This document shows, piece by piece, positions 10,641 through 25,200 of a DNA stretch of 64,000 nucleotides. The DNA comes from Ianthella basta (lineage: Eukaryota > Porifera > Demospongiae > Verongiida > Ianthellidae), in NCBI GenBank assembly GCA_964019415.1, contig OZ025869.1, positions 12,767,430 to 12,831,429 on the forward strand. The letters are read 5' to 3'. The notes beneath the pieces are model-generated. The model had not been told where the DNA came from. It saw only the letters and a program-made list of their open reading frames with translations, and ran no database searches. Position numbers and translations under genes: made by a program. Within the stretch, counting starts at the first letter, position 1. Every line of letters begins with the position of its first letter.

Positions 10641-13600
10641 TCTTGCCTCATCTTGCCTAATCTTGCAATATCTTGCCTCATCTTGCAATATCTTGCCTCA
10701 TCTTGCAATGTCTGCCTCATCTTGCCTAATCTTACAATATCTTGCCTCATCTTGCACTATCTTGCTTCATCTTGCTATATCTTACGACATCTTGCACTAT
10801 CTTGCCGTATCTTACTACATCTTGCTTTATTTTACTATATCTTGGCTCATCTTGCAATATCTCGCTACATCTTACTTCATCTTGTTATATCTTGCCTCAT
10901 CTTGCTTCATCTTGCTATATCTTGCCTCATCTTGCTATATCTTGTCTCATCTAGCAATATCTTGCCTCATCTTGCAATATCTTGTTACATCTTACTTCTT
11001 CTTGCTATATCTTGCCTTATCTTGCCTCATCTTACAATATCTTGCCTCATCTTGCTTCATCTTGCTTCATCTTGCTATATCATGCCTCATCTTGTTATAT
11101 CTTGCTTCATCTTGCAATATCTTGCCTCATCTTGCAACATCTTGCCCCATCTTGCTACATCTTGCCTCATCTTGTAATGTCTTGCCTCATCTTGCTACAT
11201 CTTGCCTCATCTTGCCTCATCTTGCTACATCTTGCCTCATCTTGTAATGTCTTGCCTCATCTTGCCTAATCTTGCAATATCTTGCCTCGTCTTGCAATAT
11301 CTTGCCTCATCTTGTAATATCTTGATTCATCTTGCTACATCTTGCCTCATCTTGCCTCATCTCGCTACATCTTGCCTCATCTTACTTAATCTTGTTTCAT
11401 CTTGCTACATCTTGCCTCATCTTGCTTCATCTTGCTACATCTTGCCTCATCTTGTAATGTCTTGCCTCATCTTGCCTAATCTTGCAATATCTTGCCTCGT
11501 CTTGCAATATCTTGCCTCATCTTGCTACATTTGCCTCATCTTGCTACATCTTGCCTCATCTTGCAATATCTTGCCTCATTTTGCTATTTCTTGCTTCATC
11601 TTGCAATACCTTGCCTCATCTTGCACTATCTTGCCTCATTTTGATATTTCTTGCTTCATCTTGCAATATCTTGCCTCATCATGCAATACCTGGCCTTATC
11701 TTGCAATATTGTGCCTCCTCTTGCTACATCTTGCCTCATCTTGCAATATCTTGCCTCGTCTTGCAATATCTTGCCTCATCTTGCAATGTCTTACCTCATC
11801 TTGCTACATCTTGCCTCATCTTGCAATATCTTGCCTCATCTTACTAAATCTTGCTTTATCTTGCTATATCTTGCCTCATCATCAATATCTTGCCTAATCT
11901 TGCAATATCTTGCCTCATCTTGCATTATCTTGCCTCATCTTGAATTGTCTTACCTCATCTTGCTACATCTTGCCTCATCTTGCAATATCTTGCCTCGTCT
12001 TGCATTATCTTGCCTCATCTTGCAATGTCTTACCTCATCTTGCTACATCTTGCCTCATCTTGCAATATCTTGCTTTATCTTTCTACATCTTGCCTCATCT
12101 TACTAAATCTTGTTTTATCTTGCTACATCTCTCCTCATCTTGCCTAATCTTGCAATATCTTGCCTCGTCTTGCAATATCTTGCCTCATCTTGTAATATCT
12201 TGCCTCATCTTGCTACATCTTGCCTCATCTTGCAATATCCTGCCTCATCTTGCTATTTCTTGCCTCATCTTACAATATCTTGCCTCATCTTACAATATCT
12301 TGCCTCATCTTGCAATGTCTTAGCTCATCTTGCTACATCTTGCCTCATCTTGCAATATTTTGCTTTAACTTTCTACATCTAGTCTCATCTTACTAAATCT
12401 TGTTTCATCTTGCTACATCTTGCCTCATCTTGTAATGTCTTACCTCATCTTGCCTAATCTTGCAATATCTTGCCTCGTCTTGCAATATCTTGCCTCATCT
12501 TGCTACATCTTGCCTCATCTTGCAATGTCTTGCCTCAACTTGTTATTTCTTGCTTCATCTTGCAATATCTTGCCTCATCATGCAATATCTTGCCTAATCT
12601 TGCAATATCTTGCCTCGTCTTGCAATATCTTGCCTCATCTTGCAATGTCTTGCCTCGTCTTGCAATATCTTGCCTCATCTTGCAATGTCTTACCTCATCT
12701 TGCTATATCTTGCCTCATCTTGCTACATCTTGCCTCATCTTGCAATGTCTTACCTCATCTTACTAAATCTTGCTTCATCTTGCAATATCTTGCCTCATCA
12801 TCAATATCTTGCCTAATCTTGCAATATCTTGCCTCATCTTGCTACATCTTGCCTCATCTTGCAATGTCTTACCTCATCTTGCTACATCTTGCCTCATCTT
12901 GCAATATCTTGCTTTATCTTTCTACATCTTGCCTCATCTTACTAAATCTTGTTTTATCTTGCTACAACTTGCCTCATCTTGTAATGTCTTGCCTCATCTT
13001 GCCTAATCTTGCAATATCTTGCCTCGTCTTGCAATATCTTGCCTCATCGTGTAATATCTTGCCTCATCTTGCTACATCTTGCCTCATCTTACAATATCCT
13101 GCCTCATCTTGCTTATTCTTGCCTCATCTTACAGTATCTTGCCTCATCTTACAATGTCTTGCCTCATCTTGCAATGTCTTAGCTCATCTTGCTACATCTT
13201 GCCTCATCTTGCAATATTTTGCCTCATCTTTCTACATCTTGCTTCATCTTACTAAATTTTGTTTCATCTTGCTACATCTTGCCTCATCTTGTAATGTCTG
13301 CCTCATCTTGCCTAATCTTGCAATATCTTGCCTCGTCTTGCAAAATCTTGCCTCATCTTGTAATATCTTGCCTCATCTTGCTACATACATCTTGCCTCAT
13401 CTTGCATTATCTTTCCTCATCTTGCTATTTCTTGGTTCATCTTGCAATATCTTACCTCATCATGCAATATCTTGCCTTATCTTGCAATATCTTGCCTTGT
13501 CATGCAATATCTTGCCTCATCTTGCAATGTCTTACCTCATCTTGCTACATCTTGCCTCATCTTGCAACATCTTGCCTCGTCTTGCAATATCTTACCTCAT

Positions 13601-15251
13601 CTTGCAATGTCTTACCTCATCTTGCTATATCTTGCCTCATCTTGCAATATCTTGCCTCATCTTACTAAATCTTGCTTCATCTTGCAATATCTTGCCTCAT
13701 CATGCAATATCTTGCCTAATCTTGCAATATCTTGCCTCATCTTGCTATATCTTGCCTCATCTTGCAATGTCTTACCTCATCTTGCTACATCTTGCCTCAT
13801 CTTGCAATATCTTGCTTTATCTTTCTACATCTTGCCTCATTTTACTAAATCTTGTTATATCTTGCTATATCTTGCCTCATCTTGCTTCATCTTGCTACAT
13901 CTTGCCTCATCTTGTAATGTCTTGCCTCATCTTGCCTTAACTTGCAATATCTTGCCTCGTCTTGCAATATCTTGCCTCATCCTGTAATATCTTGCCTCAT
14001 CTTGCTACATCTTGCCTCATCTTGCAATATCCTGCCTCATCTTGCTCTTTCTTGCCTCATCTTGCAATATCTTGCCTCATCTTACAATATCTTGCCTCAT
14101 CTTGCAATGTCTTACTTCATCTTGCTACATCTTGCCTCATCTTGCAATATCTTGCTTTATCTTTCTACATCTTGCCTAATCTTACTAAATCTTGTTATAT
14201 CTTGCTACATCTTGCCTCATCTTGCTTCATCTTGCTACATCTCGCCTCATCTTGTAATGTCTTCCTCATCTTTCCTAATCTTGCAATATCTTGCCTCGTC
14301 TTGCAATATCTTGCCTCATCTTGTAATGTCTTGCTTCATCTTGCTACATCTTGCCTCATCTTGCCTCATCTTGCTACATCTTGCCTCATCTTGCAATGTC
14401 TTATTACCTCATCTCGCTACATCTTGCCTCATCTTGCTACATCTTGCCTCATCTTGCTACATCTTGCCTCATCTTGCTACATCTTGCCTCAATTTTCTAC
14501 ATCTGGCCTCATCTTGCCATATCTTGCGTCATCTTGCTATATCTTGCCTCATCTTGCGACATCTTGCCTCGACTTGCAATATCTTGCCTCATCTTCTTAC
14601 ATCTTGCCTCATCTTTCTATTTCTTGCCTCATTCTGCAATAACTTGCCTCATCATGCAATATCTGACCTAATCCTGCAATATCTTGCCTCGTCTAGCAAT
14701 ATCTTGCCTCATCTTTCAATGTCTTGCCTCATCTTGCCAAATCTTGCAATATCTTGCCTCATCTTGCTACATCTTGCTTCATCTTCCTATATCTTGCCTC
14801 ATCTTGCCACATCTTGCCTCATCTTGTCTCATCTTGCTACATCTTGCCTCATCTTGCAATGTCTTATTACCTCATCTCGCTACATCTTGCCTCATCTCGC
14901 TACATCTTGCCTCATCTTGCTACATCTTGCCTCATCTTGCTACATCTGGCCTCATCCTGCTATATCTTGCTTCATCTTGCTATGTCTTGCCTCATCTTGC
15001 TATATCTTGCCTCGTCTTGCAATATCTTGCCTCATCTTCTTACATCTTGCCTCATCTTGCTATTTCTTGCCTCATCTTGCTCTTTCTTGCCTCATCTTGC
15101 TATTGCTTGACTTATTCTGCAATATCTTGCCTGATCATGCAATATCTTGCCTAATCTTGCAATATCTTGCCTCGTCTTCCAATATCTTGCCTCATCTTGC
15201 AATGTCTTGCCTCATCTTGCCAAATCTTGCAATATCTTGCCTCATCTTGCA

Positions 15252-15252
15252 T
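15252..15252 (+). other. Substitution between the 16-kb copies (T here, A at 31485)
   Basis: Copy 1 has the decamer cttgcattat and copy 2 has cttgcaatat at the same place. The related stretch near 56.88 kb has cttgcattat, which suggests that copy 2 carries the changed base. Confidence 0.85.
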
Positions 15253-15904
15253 TATCTTGTTTCATCTTCCTATATCTTGCCTCATCTTGCCTCATCTTGC
15301 AATATCTTGCGGCATCTTACGCTATCTTGCCTCATCTTACTACATCTTGCCTCGTCTCACAATATCTTGCCTCATCTTACTACATCTTGCCTCATCTTGC
15401 TGTATCTTGCTTCATCTTGCTACATCTTGCCTCATCTTGCTGTATCTTGCCTCATCTTGCTACATCTTGCCTCGTCTTGCAATATCTTGCCTCATCTTGC
15501 AATATCTTGCCTCATCTTGCAATATCTTGCCTCATCATGCAATATCTTGCCTAATCTTGCAATCTCTTGCCTCATCTTGCAATCTCTTGCCTCATCTTGC
15601 AATGTCTTACCTCATCTTGCTACATCTTGCCTCATCTTGCAATATCTTGCTTAATCTTGCTATTTCTTGCTTCATCTTGCAATATCTTGCTTCATCGTGC
15701 TACATCTTGCCTCATCTTACTAAATCTTGTTTCATCTTGCTACAACTAGCCTCATCTGACTTCATCTTGCTGCATCTTGCCTCATCTTGCTATTACTTGC
15801 CTCATCTTGCTATTTCTTGCCTCATCTTCTATTTCTTGCCTCATCTTGCAGTATCTTGCCTCATCTTGTTATATCTTGTCTCATCTTGAGTCATTTTGCT
15901 ATAT

Positions 15905-16013
15905 CGTTGCTCATCTTGCTACATCTTGACTCATCTTACTAAATCTTGCTTCATCTAACTACATCTTGCGTCATCTTGATTCATCTTGCTCCATCTTGCC
16001 TTATCTTGTAACG
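15905..16013 (+). repeat. Long-period landmark B
   Basis: This lies 5,372 bp downstream of landmark A. The preceding unit is cttgagtcat, and a ctacaactagcctcat string lies about 160 bp upstream; both are shared with B' and with B'' at 57468 but not with A, C or D. It is 109 bp long. Confidence 0.9.
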
Positions 16014-16221
16014 TCTTGCCTCATCTTGCCTATTCTTGCAATATCTTGCCTCATCTTGCAATATCTTGCCTCATCTTGCAATGTCTGCCTCATCTTGCCT
16101 AATCTTGCAATATCTTGCCTCATCTTGCAATATCTTGTTACATCTTACTTCTTCTTGCTATATCTTGCCTTATCTTGCCTCATCTTGCAACATCTTGCCT
16201 CATCTTGCTTCATCTAGCTTC

Positions 16222-16245
16222 ATCTTGCTATATCTTGCCTCATCT
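16222..16245 (+). other. Junction of the 16,233-bp duplication
   Basis: The end of copy 1 (cttcatcttgctatat) runs straight into the start of copy 2 (cttgcctcatcttgcaatgt). The 12 bases cttgcctcatct are shared by positions 1-12, 16234-16245 and 32467-32478, so the breakpoint can be placed only within that interval. Twelve bases of homology is expected by chance in this array. The expected continuation of the module, seen at 32479 onward, is missing here. Confidence 0.85.
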
Positions 16246-19200
16246 TGCAATGTCTTGCCTCATCTTGCAATATCTTGCTTTATCTTTCTACATCTTGCCT
16301 CATCTTACTAAATCTTGTTATACCTTGCTACATCTTGCCTCATCTTGCTTCATCTTGCTACATCTTGCCTCATCTTGTAATGTCTTGCCTCATCTTGCCT
16401 AATCTTGCAATATCTTGCCTCGTCTTGCAATATCTTGCCTCATCTTGTAATGTCTTACCTCATCTTGCTACATCTTGCCTCATCTTGCAATATCCTGCCT
16501 CATCTTGCTATTTCTTGCTTCATCTTGCAATATCCTGCCTCATCATGCAATATCTATTCTAATCTTGCAATATCTTGCCTCATCTTGCAATATCTTGCCT
16601 CATCTTGCAATGTCTTACCTCATCTTGCTACATCTTGCCTCATCTTGCAATATCTTGCTTTATCTTTCTACATCTTGCCTCATCTTACTAAATCTTGTTA
16701 TATCTTGCTACATCTTGCCTCATCTTGCTTCATCTTGCTACATCTTGCCTCATCTTGTAATGCCTTGCCTCATCTTGCCTAAACTTGCACTATCTTGCCT
16801 CATCTTACAATATCTTGCCTCATCTTGTAATATCTTGCCTCATCTTGCTATATCTTGCCTCATCTTGCAATATCCTGCCTCAACTTGCTATTTCTTGCCT
16901 CATCTTGCAATATCTCGCCTCATCTTACAATATCTTGCATCATCTTGCAATGTCTTACCTCATCTTGCTACATCTTGCCTCATCTTGCAATATCTTGCTT
17001 TATCTTTCTACATCTTGCCTCATCTTACTAAATCTTGTTTCATCTTGCTACATCTTGCCTCATCTTGCTACATCTTGCCTCATCTTGTAATGTCTTGCCT
17101 CATCTTGCCTAATCTTGCAATATCTTGCCTCGTCTTGCTTCATCTTGCCTCATCTTGTAATGTCTTGCCTAATCTTGCTACATCTTGCCTCATCTTGCAA
17201 TATCTTGCTTTATCTTTCTACATCTTGTCTCATCTTACTAAATCTTGTTTCATCTTGCTACATCTTGCCTCATCTTGCTACATCTTGCCTCATCTTGTAA
17301 AGTCTTGCCTCATCTTGCCTAATCTTGCAATATCTTGCCTCGTCTTGCAATATCTTGCCTCATCTTGTAATGTCTTACCTCATCTTGCTACATCTTGCCT
17401 CATCTTGCCTCAACTTGCTACATCTTGCCTAATCTTGCAATGTCTTATTACCTTATCTCGCTACATCTTGCCTCATCTCGCTACATCTTGCCTCATCTTG
17501 CTACATCTTGCCTCATCTTGCCACATCTGGCCTCATCTTCTTACATCTTGCCTCATCTTGCTATATCTTGCTTCATCTTGCTACATCTTGCCTCGTCTTG
17601 CTATATCTTGCCTCATCTTCTTACATCTTGCCTCATCTTGCTATTTCTTGCCTCATCTGGCTATGTCCTTCCTCATCTTGCTATTTCTTGCCTCATTCTG
17701 CCATATCTTGCCTCATCATGCAATATCTTGCCTAATCTTGCCATATCTTGCCTCGTCTTGCAATATCTTGCCTCATCTTGCAATGTCTTGCCTCATCTTG
17801 CCAAATCTTGCAATATCTTGCCTCATCTTGCGTTATCTTGCTTCAGCTTCCTATATCTTGCCTCATCTTGCCTCATCTTGCAATATCTTGCGACATCTTA
17901 CACTATCTTGCCTCATCTTACTACATCTTGCTTCATCTTGCTGTTAATTGCCTCATCTTGCTACATCTTGCCTCGTCTTGCAATATCTTGCCTAATCTTG
18001 CAATATCTTGCCTCATCTTGCAATATCTTGCCTCATCTTGCTATTTCTTGCTTCATCTTGCAATATCTTGCCTCATCATGCAATATCTTGCCTAATCTTG
18101 CAATCTCTTGCCTCATCTTGCAATATCTTGCCTCATCTTGCAATGTCTTACCTCATCTTGCTACATCTTGCCTCATCTTGCAATATCTTGCCTAATCTTG
18201 CTATTTCATGCTTCATCTTGCAATATCTTGCTTCATCGTGCTACATCTTGCCTCATCTTACTAAATCTTGTTTCATCTTGCTACATCTTGCCTCATCTTG
18301 CTTCATCTTGCTACATCTTGCCTCATCTTGTAATGTCTTGCCTCATCTTGCCTCATCTTGCAATATCTTTCCTCGTCTTGCAATATCTAGCCTCATCTTG
18401 TAATGTCCTGCCTCATCTTGCCTCATCTTGCAATATCTTGCCTCATTTTGCTATTTCTTGCCTCATCTTGCTATTTCTTGTCTCATCTTTCAATGTCTTA
18501 CCTCATCTCGCTACATCTTGCCTCATCTTGCAATATCTTGCCTCATCTTGCTATTTCTTGCTTCATCTTGCAATACCTAGCAACATCTTGCTAAATCTTG
18601 CCTCATCTTGCTACATCTTGCCTCATCTTGCAATGCCTTATTACCTCATCTCGCTACATCTTGCCTCATCTTGCTCCTTCTTGCCTCATCTTGCTACATC
18701 TTGCTTCATCTTGCTATTTCTTGCCTCATCTTGCTATTTCTTGCCTCATCTTGCTATATTTTGCCTCATCTTGCTACATCTTGCCTCGTCCTGCAATATC
18801 TTGCCTCATCTTCTTACATCTTGCCTCATCTTGCTATTTCTTGCGTCATCTTGCTATTTCTTGCCTCATCTTGCTGTTTAAATTTCTTGCTTCATCTTGC
18901 AATATCTTGCCTCATCATGCAATATCTTGTCTCATCTTGCAATATCTTGCCTCATCTTGCAATATCTTGCCTCATCTTGCAATGTCTTGCCTCATCTTGC
19001 AATATCTTGCTATATCTTTCTACGTCTTGCCTCATCTTACTAAATCTTGTTATATCTTGCTACATCTTGCCTCATCTTGCTTCATCTTGCTACATCTTGC
19101 CTCATCTTGTAATGTCTTGCCTCATCTTGCCTAATCTTGCAATATCTTGCCTCGTCTTGCAATATCTTGCCTCATCTTGTAATGTCTTGCCTCATCTTGC

Positions 19201-22200
19201 TACATCTTGCTTCATCTTGCAATATCTTGCCTCATCTTGCTATTTCTTGCTTTATCTTGCAATATCCTGACTCATCATGCAATATCTATCCTAATCCTTC
19301 AATATCTTGCCTCATCTTGCAATATCTTGCCTCATCTTGCAATATCTTGCCTCATCTTGTAATGCCTTGCCTCATCTTGCCTAAACTTGCACTATCTTGC
19401 CTCATCTTACAATATCTTGCCTCATCTTGTAATATCTTGCCTCACCTTGCTACATCTTGCCTCATCTTGCAATATCCTGCCTCAACTTGCTATTTCTTTC
19501 CTCATCTTGCAATATCTCGCCTCATCTTACAATATCTTGCCTCATCTTGCAATGTCTTACCTCATCTTGCTACATCTTGCCTCATCTTGATATCTTGCTT
19601 TATCTTTCTACATCTTGCCTCATCTTACTAAATCTTGTTTCATCTTGCTACATCTTGCCTCATCTTGCTACATCTTGCCTCATCTTGTAATGTCTTGCCT
19701 CATCTTGCCTAATCTTGCAATATCTTGCCTCGTCTTGCTTCATCTTGCCTCATCTTGTAATGTCTTGCCTCATCTTGCTACATCTTGCCTCATCTTGCCT
19801 CATCTTGCCTCATCTTGCTACATCTTGCCTCATCTCGCTACATCTTGCCTCATCTCGCTACATCTTGCCTCATCTTGCTACATCTTGCCTCATCTTGCTA
19901 CATCTGGCCTCATCTTGCTATATCTTGCCTCATCTTGCTATATCTTGCCTCATCTTGCTACATTTTACCTCGTCTTGCAATATCTTGCCTCATCTTCTTA
20001 CATCTTGCCTCATCTTGCTATATCTTGCCTCATCTTGCTACATTTTACCTCGTCTTGCAATATCTTGCCTCATCTTCTTACATCTTGCCTCATCTTGCTA
20101 TTTCTTACCTCATTTTGCTATTTCTTGCCTCATCTTGCTATTTCTTGCCTCATTCTGCAATATCTTGCCTCATCATGCAATATCTTGCCTAATCTTGCAA
20201 TATCTTGACTCGTCTTGCAATATCTTGCCTCATCTTGCAATGTCTTGCAATATCTTGCCAAATGTTGCAATATCTTGCCTCATCATGCGTTATCTTGCTT
20301 CATCTTTCTATATCTTGCCTCATCTTGCCTCATCTTGCAATATCTTGCGACATCTTACACTATCTTGCCTCATCTTACTACATCTTGCTTCATCTTGCTG
20401 TATCTTGGCTCATCTTGCTACATCTTGCCTCGTCTTGCAATATCTTGCCTCATCTTGCAATATCTTGCCTCATCTTGCAATATCTTGCCTCATCTTGCTA
20501 TTTCTTGCTTCATCATGCACTATCTTGCCTCATCATGCAATATCTTGCCTAATCTTGCAATATCTTGCCTCATCTTGCAATATCTTGCCTCATCTTGCAA
20601 TGTCTTATATACCTCATCTTGCTACATCTTGCCTCATCTTACAATATCTTGTTTTATCTTGCTACATCTTGCCTCATCTTGCTTCATCTTACTACATTTT
20701 GCCTCATCTTGTAATGTCTTGCCTCATCTTGCCTAATCTTGCAATAACTTGCCTCGTCTTGCACTATCTGGCCTCATCTTGCTATATCTTGCCTCATCTT
20801 GCTACATCTTGCCTCGTCTTGCAATATCTTGCCTCATCTTCTTACATCTTGCTTCATCTTGCTATTTCTTGCTATTTCTTGCCTCATCTTGCTATTTCTT
20901 GCCTCATCTTGCTGCATCTTGCCTCATCTTGCTACATCTGGCCTCATCTTGCTATATCTTGCCTCATCTTGCTATATCTTGCCTCATCTTGCTACATTTT
21001 ACCTCGTCTTGCATTATCTTGCCTCATCTTCTTACATCTTGCCTCATCTTGCTATTTCTTACCTCATCTTGCTATTTCTTGCCTCATCTTGCTATTTCTT
21101 GCCTCGTTCTGCAATATCTTGCCTCATCATGCAATATCTTGCCTAATCTTGCAATATCTTGCCTCGTCTTGCAATATCTTGCCTCATCTTGCAATGTCTT
21201 GCAATATCTTGCCAAATGTTGCAATATCTTGCCTCATCTTGCGTTATCTTGCTTCATCTTTCTATATCTTGCCTCATCTTGCCTCATCTTGCAATATCTT
21301 GCGACATCTTACACTATCTTGCCTAATCTTACTACATCTTGCTTCATCTTGCTGTATCCTGCCTCATCTTGCTACATCTTGCCTCGTCTTGCAATATCTT
21401 GCCTAATCTTGCAATATCTTGCCTCATCTTGCAATATCTTGCCTCATCTTGCTATTTCTTTCTTCATCTTGCACTATCTTGCCTCATCATGCAATATCTT
21501 GCCTAATCTTGCAATATCTTGCCTCATCTTGCAATATCTTGCCTCATCTTGCAATGTCTTACCTCATCTTGCTACATCTTGCCTCATCTTACAATATCTT
21601 GTTTTATCTTGCTACATCTTGCCTCATCTTGCTTCATCTTACTACATTTTGCCTCATCTTGTAATGCCTTGCCTCATCTTGCCTAATCTTGCAATAACTT
21701 GCCTCGTCTTGCACTATCTGACCTCATCTTGCTATATCTTGCCTCATCTTGCTACATCTTGCCTCGAGCTCGTCTTGCAATATCTTGCCTCATCTTCTTA
21801 CATCTTGCTTCATCTTGCTATTTCTTGCCTCATCTTGCTATTTCTTGCCTCATCTTGCTATGTTTTGTCTCCTCTTGCTACATCTTGCCTCGTCCTGCAA
21901 TATCTTGCCTCATCTTTTTACATCTTGCCTCATCTTGCTATTTCTTGCCTCGTCTTGCTATTTCTTGCCTCATCTTGCTATTTCTTGCTTCATCTTGCAA
22001 TATCTTGCCTCATCATGCAATATCTTGCCTCATCATGCAATATCTTGCCTAATCTTGCAATATCTTGCCTCATCTTGCAATATCTTGCCTCATCTTGCTA
22101 CATCTTGACTCATCTTGCAATATCTTACCTCATCTTGCTACATCTTGCCTCATCTTGCAATATCTTGTTTTATCTTGCTACATCTTGCCTCATCTTACTT

Positions 22201-25200
22201 CATCTTGCTACATCTTGCCTCATCTTGTAATGTCTTGCCTCATCTTGCCTCATCTTGCAATATCTTGCCTCGTCTTGCAATATCTTGCCTCATCTTGCAA
22301 TGTCTTGCCTCATCTTGCTACATCTTGCCTCGTCTTGCAATATCTTGCCTAATCTTGCAATATCTTGCCTCATCTTGCAATATCTTGCCTCATCTTGCTA
22401 TTTCTTGCTTCATCTTGCACTATCTTGCCTCATCATGCAATATCTTGCCTAATCTTGCATTATCTTGCCTCATCTTGCAATATCTTGCCTCATCTTGCAA
22501 TGTCTTACCTCATCTTGCTACATCTTGCCTCATCTTACAATATCTTGTTTTATCTTGCTACATCTTGCCTCAACTTGCATCATTTTACTACATTTTGCCT
22601 CATCTTGTAATGTCTTGCCACATCTTGCCTAAACGTGCAATAACTTGCCTCGTCTTGCAATATCTGGCCTCATCTTGCTATATCTTGCCTCATCTTGCTA
22701 CATCTTGCCTCGTCTTGCAATATCTTGCCTCATCTTCTTACATCTTGCTTCATCTTGCTATTTCTTGCCTCATCTTGCTATGTTTTGCCTCCTCTTGCTA
22801 CATCTTGCCTCGTCCTGCAATATCTAGCCTCATCTTCTTACATCTTGCCTCATCTTGCTATTTCTTGCCTCATCTTGCTATTTCTTACCTAATCTTGCTA
22901 TTTCTTACTTCATCTTGCAATATCTTGCCTCATCATGCAATATCTTGCCTAATCTTGCAATATCTTGCCTCATCTTGCAATATCTTGCCTCATCTTGCTA
23001 CATCTTGACTCATCTTGCAATATCTTACCTCATCTTGCTACATCTTGCCTCATCTTGCAATATCTTGTTTTATCTTGCTACATCTTGCCTCATCTTGCTT
23101 CATCTTGCTACATCTTGCCTCATCTTGTAATGTCTTGCCTCATCTTGCCTAATCTTGCAATATCTTGCCTCGTCTTGCAATATCTTGCCTCATCTTGTAA
23201 TGTCTTGCCTCATCTTGCTACATCTTGTCCTCATCTTGCAATATCTTGCCTCATCTTGCTCTTTCTTGCTTCATCTTGCAATATCTTGCCTCATCATGCA
23301 ATATCTTGCCTAATCTTGCAATATCTTGCCTCATCTTGCTATTTCTTGCCTCATCTTGCAATGTCTTACCTCATCTTGCTTCATCTTGCCTCATCTTGCA
23401 ATATCTTGCTTCATCTTTCTACATCTTGCCTCATCTTACTAAATCTTGTTTTATCTTGGTACATCTTGCCTCATCTTGCTTCATCTTGCTACATCTTGCC
23501 TCATCTTGTAATGTCTTGCCTCATCTTGCCTAAACTTGCACTATCTTGCCTCGTCTTGCAATATCTTGCCTCATCTTGTAATATCTTGCCTCATCTTGCT
23601 ACATCTTGCATCGTCTTGCAATATCCTCCCTCATCTTGCTATTTCTTGCCTAATCTTGCAATATCTTGCCTCATCTTGCAATACCTTGCCTCATCTTGTA
23701 ATGTCTTACCTCATCTTGCTACATTTTGCCTCATCTTGCAATATCTTGCTTTATCTTCCTACATCTAGCCTCATCTTACTAAATCTTGTTTCATCTTGCT
23801 ACATCTAGCCTCATCTTGCTTCATCTTGCTACATCTTGCCTCATCTTGTAATGTCTTGCCTCATCTTGCCTAATCTTGCAATATCTTGCCTCGTCTTGCA
23901 ATATCTTGCCTCATCCTGTAATGTCTTGCCTCATCTTGCTACATCTTGCCTCATCTTGCCTCATCTTGCTACATCTTGCCTCATCTTGCAATGTCTTATT
24001 ACCTCATCTTACTAAATCTTTTTTCATCTTGCTACATCTTGCCTCATCTTGCTTCATCTTGCTACATCTTGCCTCATCTTATACTGTCTTGCCTCATCTT
24101 GCCTGATCTTGCAATATCTTGCCTCGTCTTGCAATATCTTGCCTCATCTTGTAATATCTTGCCTCATCTTGCTACATCTTGCTTCATCTTGCAATATCTT
24201 GCCTCATCTTGCTATTTCTTGCTTCATCTTACAATATCTTGCATCATCATGCAATATCTTGCCTAATCTTGCAATATCTTGCCTCATCTTGCAACATCTT
24301 GCCTCATCTTGCAATGTCTTACCTCATCTTGCTACATCTTGCCTCATCTTGCAATATCTTGCTTTATCTTTCTACATCTTGCCTCATCTTACTAAATCTT
24401 GTTTCATCTTGCTACATCTTGCCTCATCTTGCTTCATCTTGCTACATCTTGCCTCATCGTGTAATGTCATGCCTCATCTAGCCTAATCTTGCAATATCTT
24501 GCCTCGTCTTGCAATATCTTGCCTCATCCTGTAATGTCTTGCCTCATCTTGCTACATCTTGCCTCATCTTGCCTCATCTTGCTACATCTTGCCTCATCTT
24601 GCAATGTCTTATTACCTCATCTCGCTACATCTTGCCTCATCTCGCTACATCTTGCCTCATCGTGCTACATCTTGCCTCATCTTGCTACATCTGGCCTCAT
24701 CTTGCTATATCTTGCCTCATCTAGCTATTTCTTGCCTCATCTTGCTACATCTTGCCTCGTCTTGCAATATATTGCCTCATCTTCTTACATCTTGCCTCAT
24801 CTTGCAATATCTTGCCTCATCTTGCTATTTCTTGCTTCATCTTGCACTATCTTGCCTCATCATGCAATATCTTGCCTAATCTTGCAATATCTTGCCTAAT
24901 CTTGCAATATCTTGCCTCATCTTACAATATCTTGCCTCATCTTGCAATGTCTTACCTCATCTTGCTACATCTTGCCTCATCTTGCAATATCTTGCTTTAT
25001 CTTTCTACATCTTGCCTCATCTTACTAAATCATGTTATATCTTGCTACATCTTGCCTCATCTTGCTTCATCTTCTACATCTTGCCTCATCTTGTAATGTC
25101 ATGCCTCATCTTGCTACATCTTGCATTGTCTTGCAATATCCTGCCTCTTGTTGCTATTTCTTGCTTCATTTTGCAATATCTTGCCTCATCTTACAATATC

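Larger units (their letters stand above)
1..16233 (+). repeat. 16,233-bp duplication unit, copy 1
   Basis: Every base position I compared recurs 16,233 bases downstream, with a constant offset and so no net insertion or deletion. The only differences I noticed are 4872 (T, against C at 21105) and 15252 (T, against A at 31485). The unit holds landmarks A and B, seven of the 13-bp slipped units, a 160-bp and a 250-bp local duplication, and a unique CTCGAGCTCG insertion at 5530. Its left edge coincides with the start of the window, so whether the match extends further left cannot be seen. Its right end cuts into a module that carries on normally only in copy 2. Confidence 0.95.

Noticed and set aside
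13942-15654. 570-codon forward open frame, with its twin at 30175-31887
   Set aside because: It is a frame-independent reading of the 10-bp repeat. Similar frames overlap it in the other phases, there is no initiation context, no non-repetitive domain, and no codon pattern beyond the satellite.
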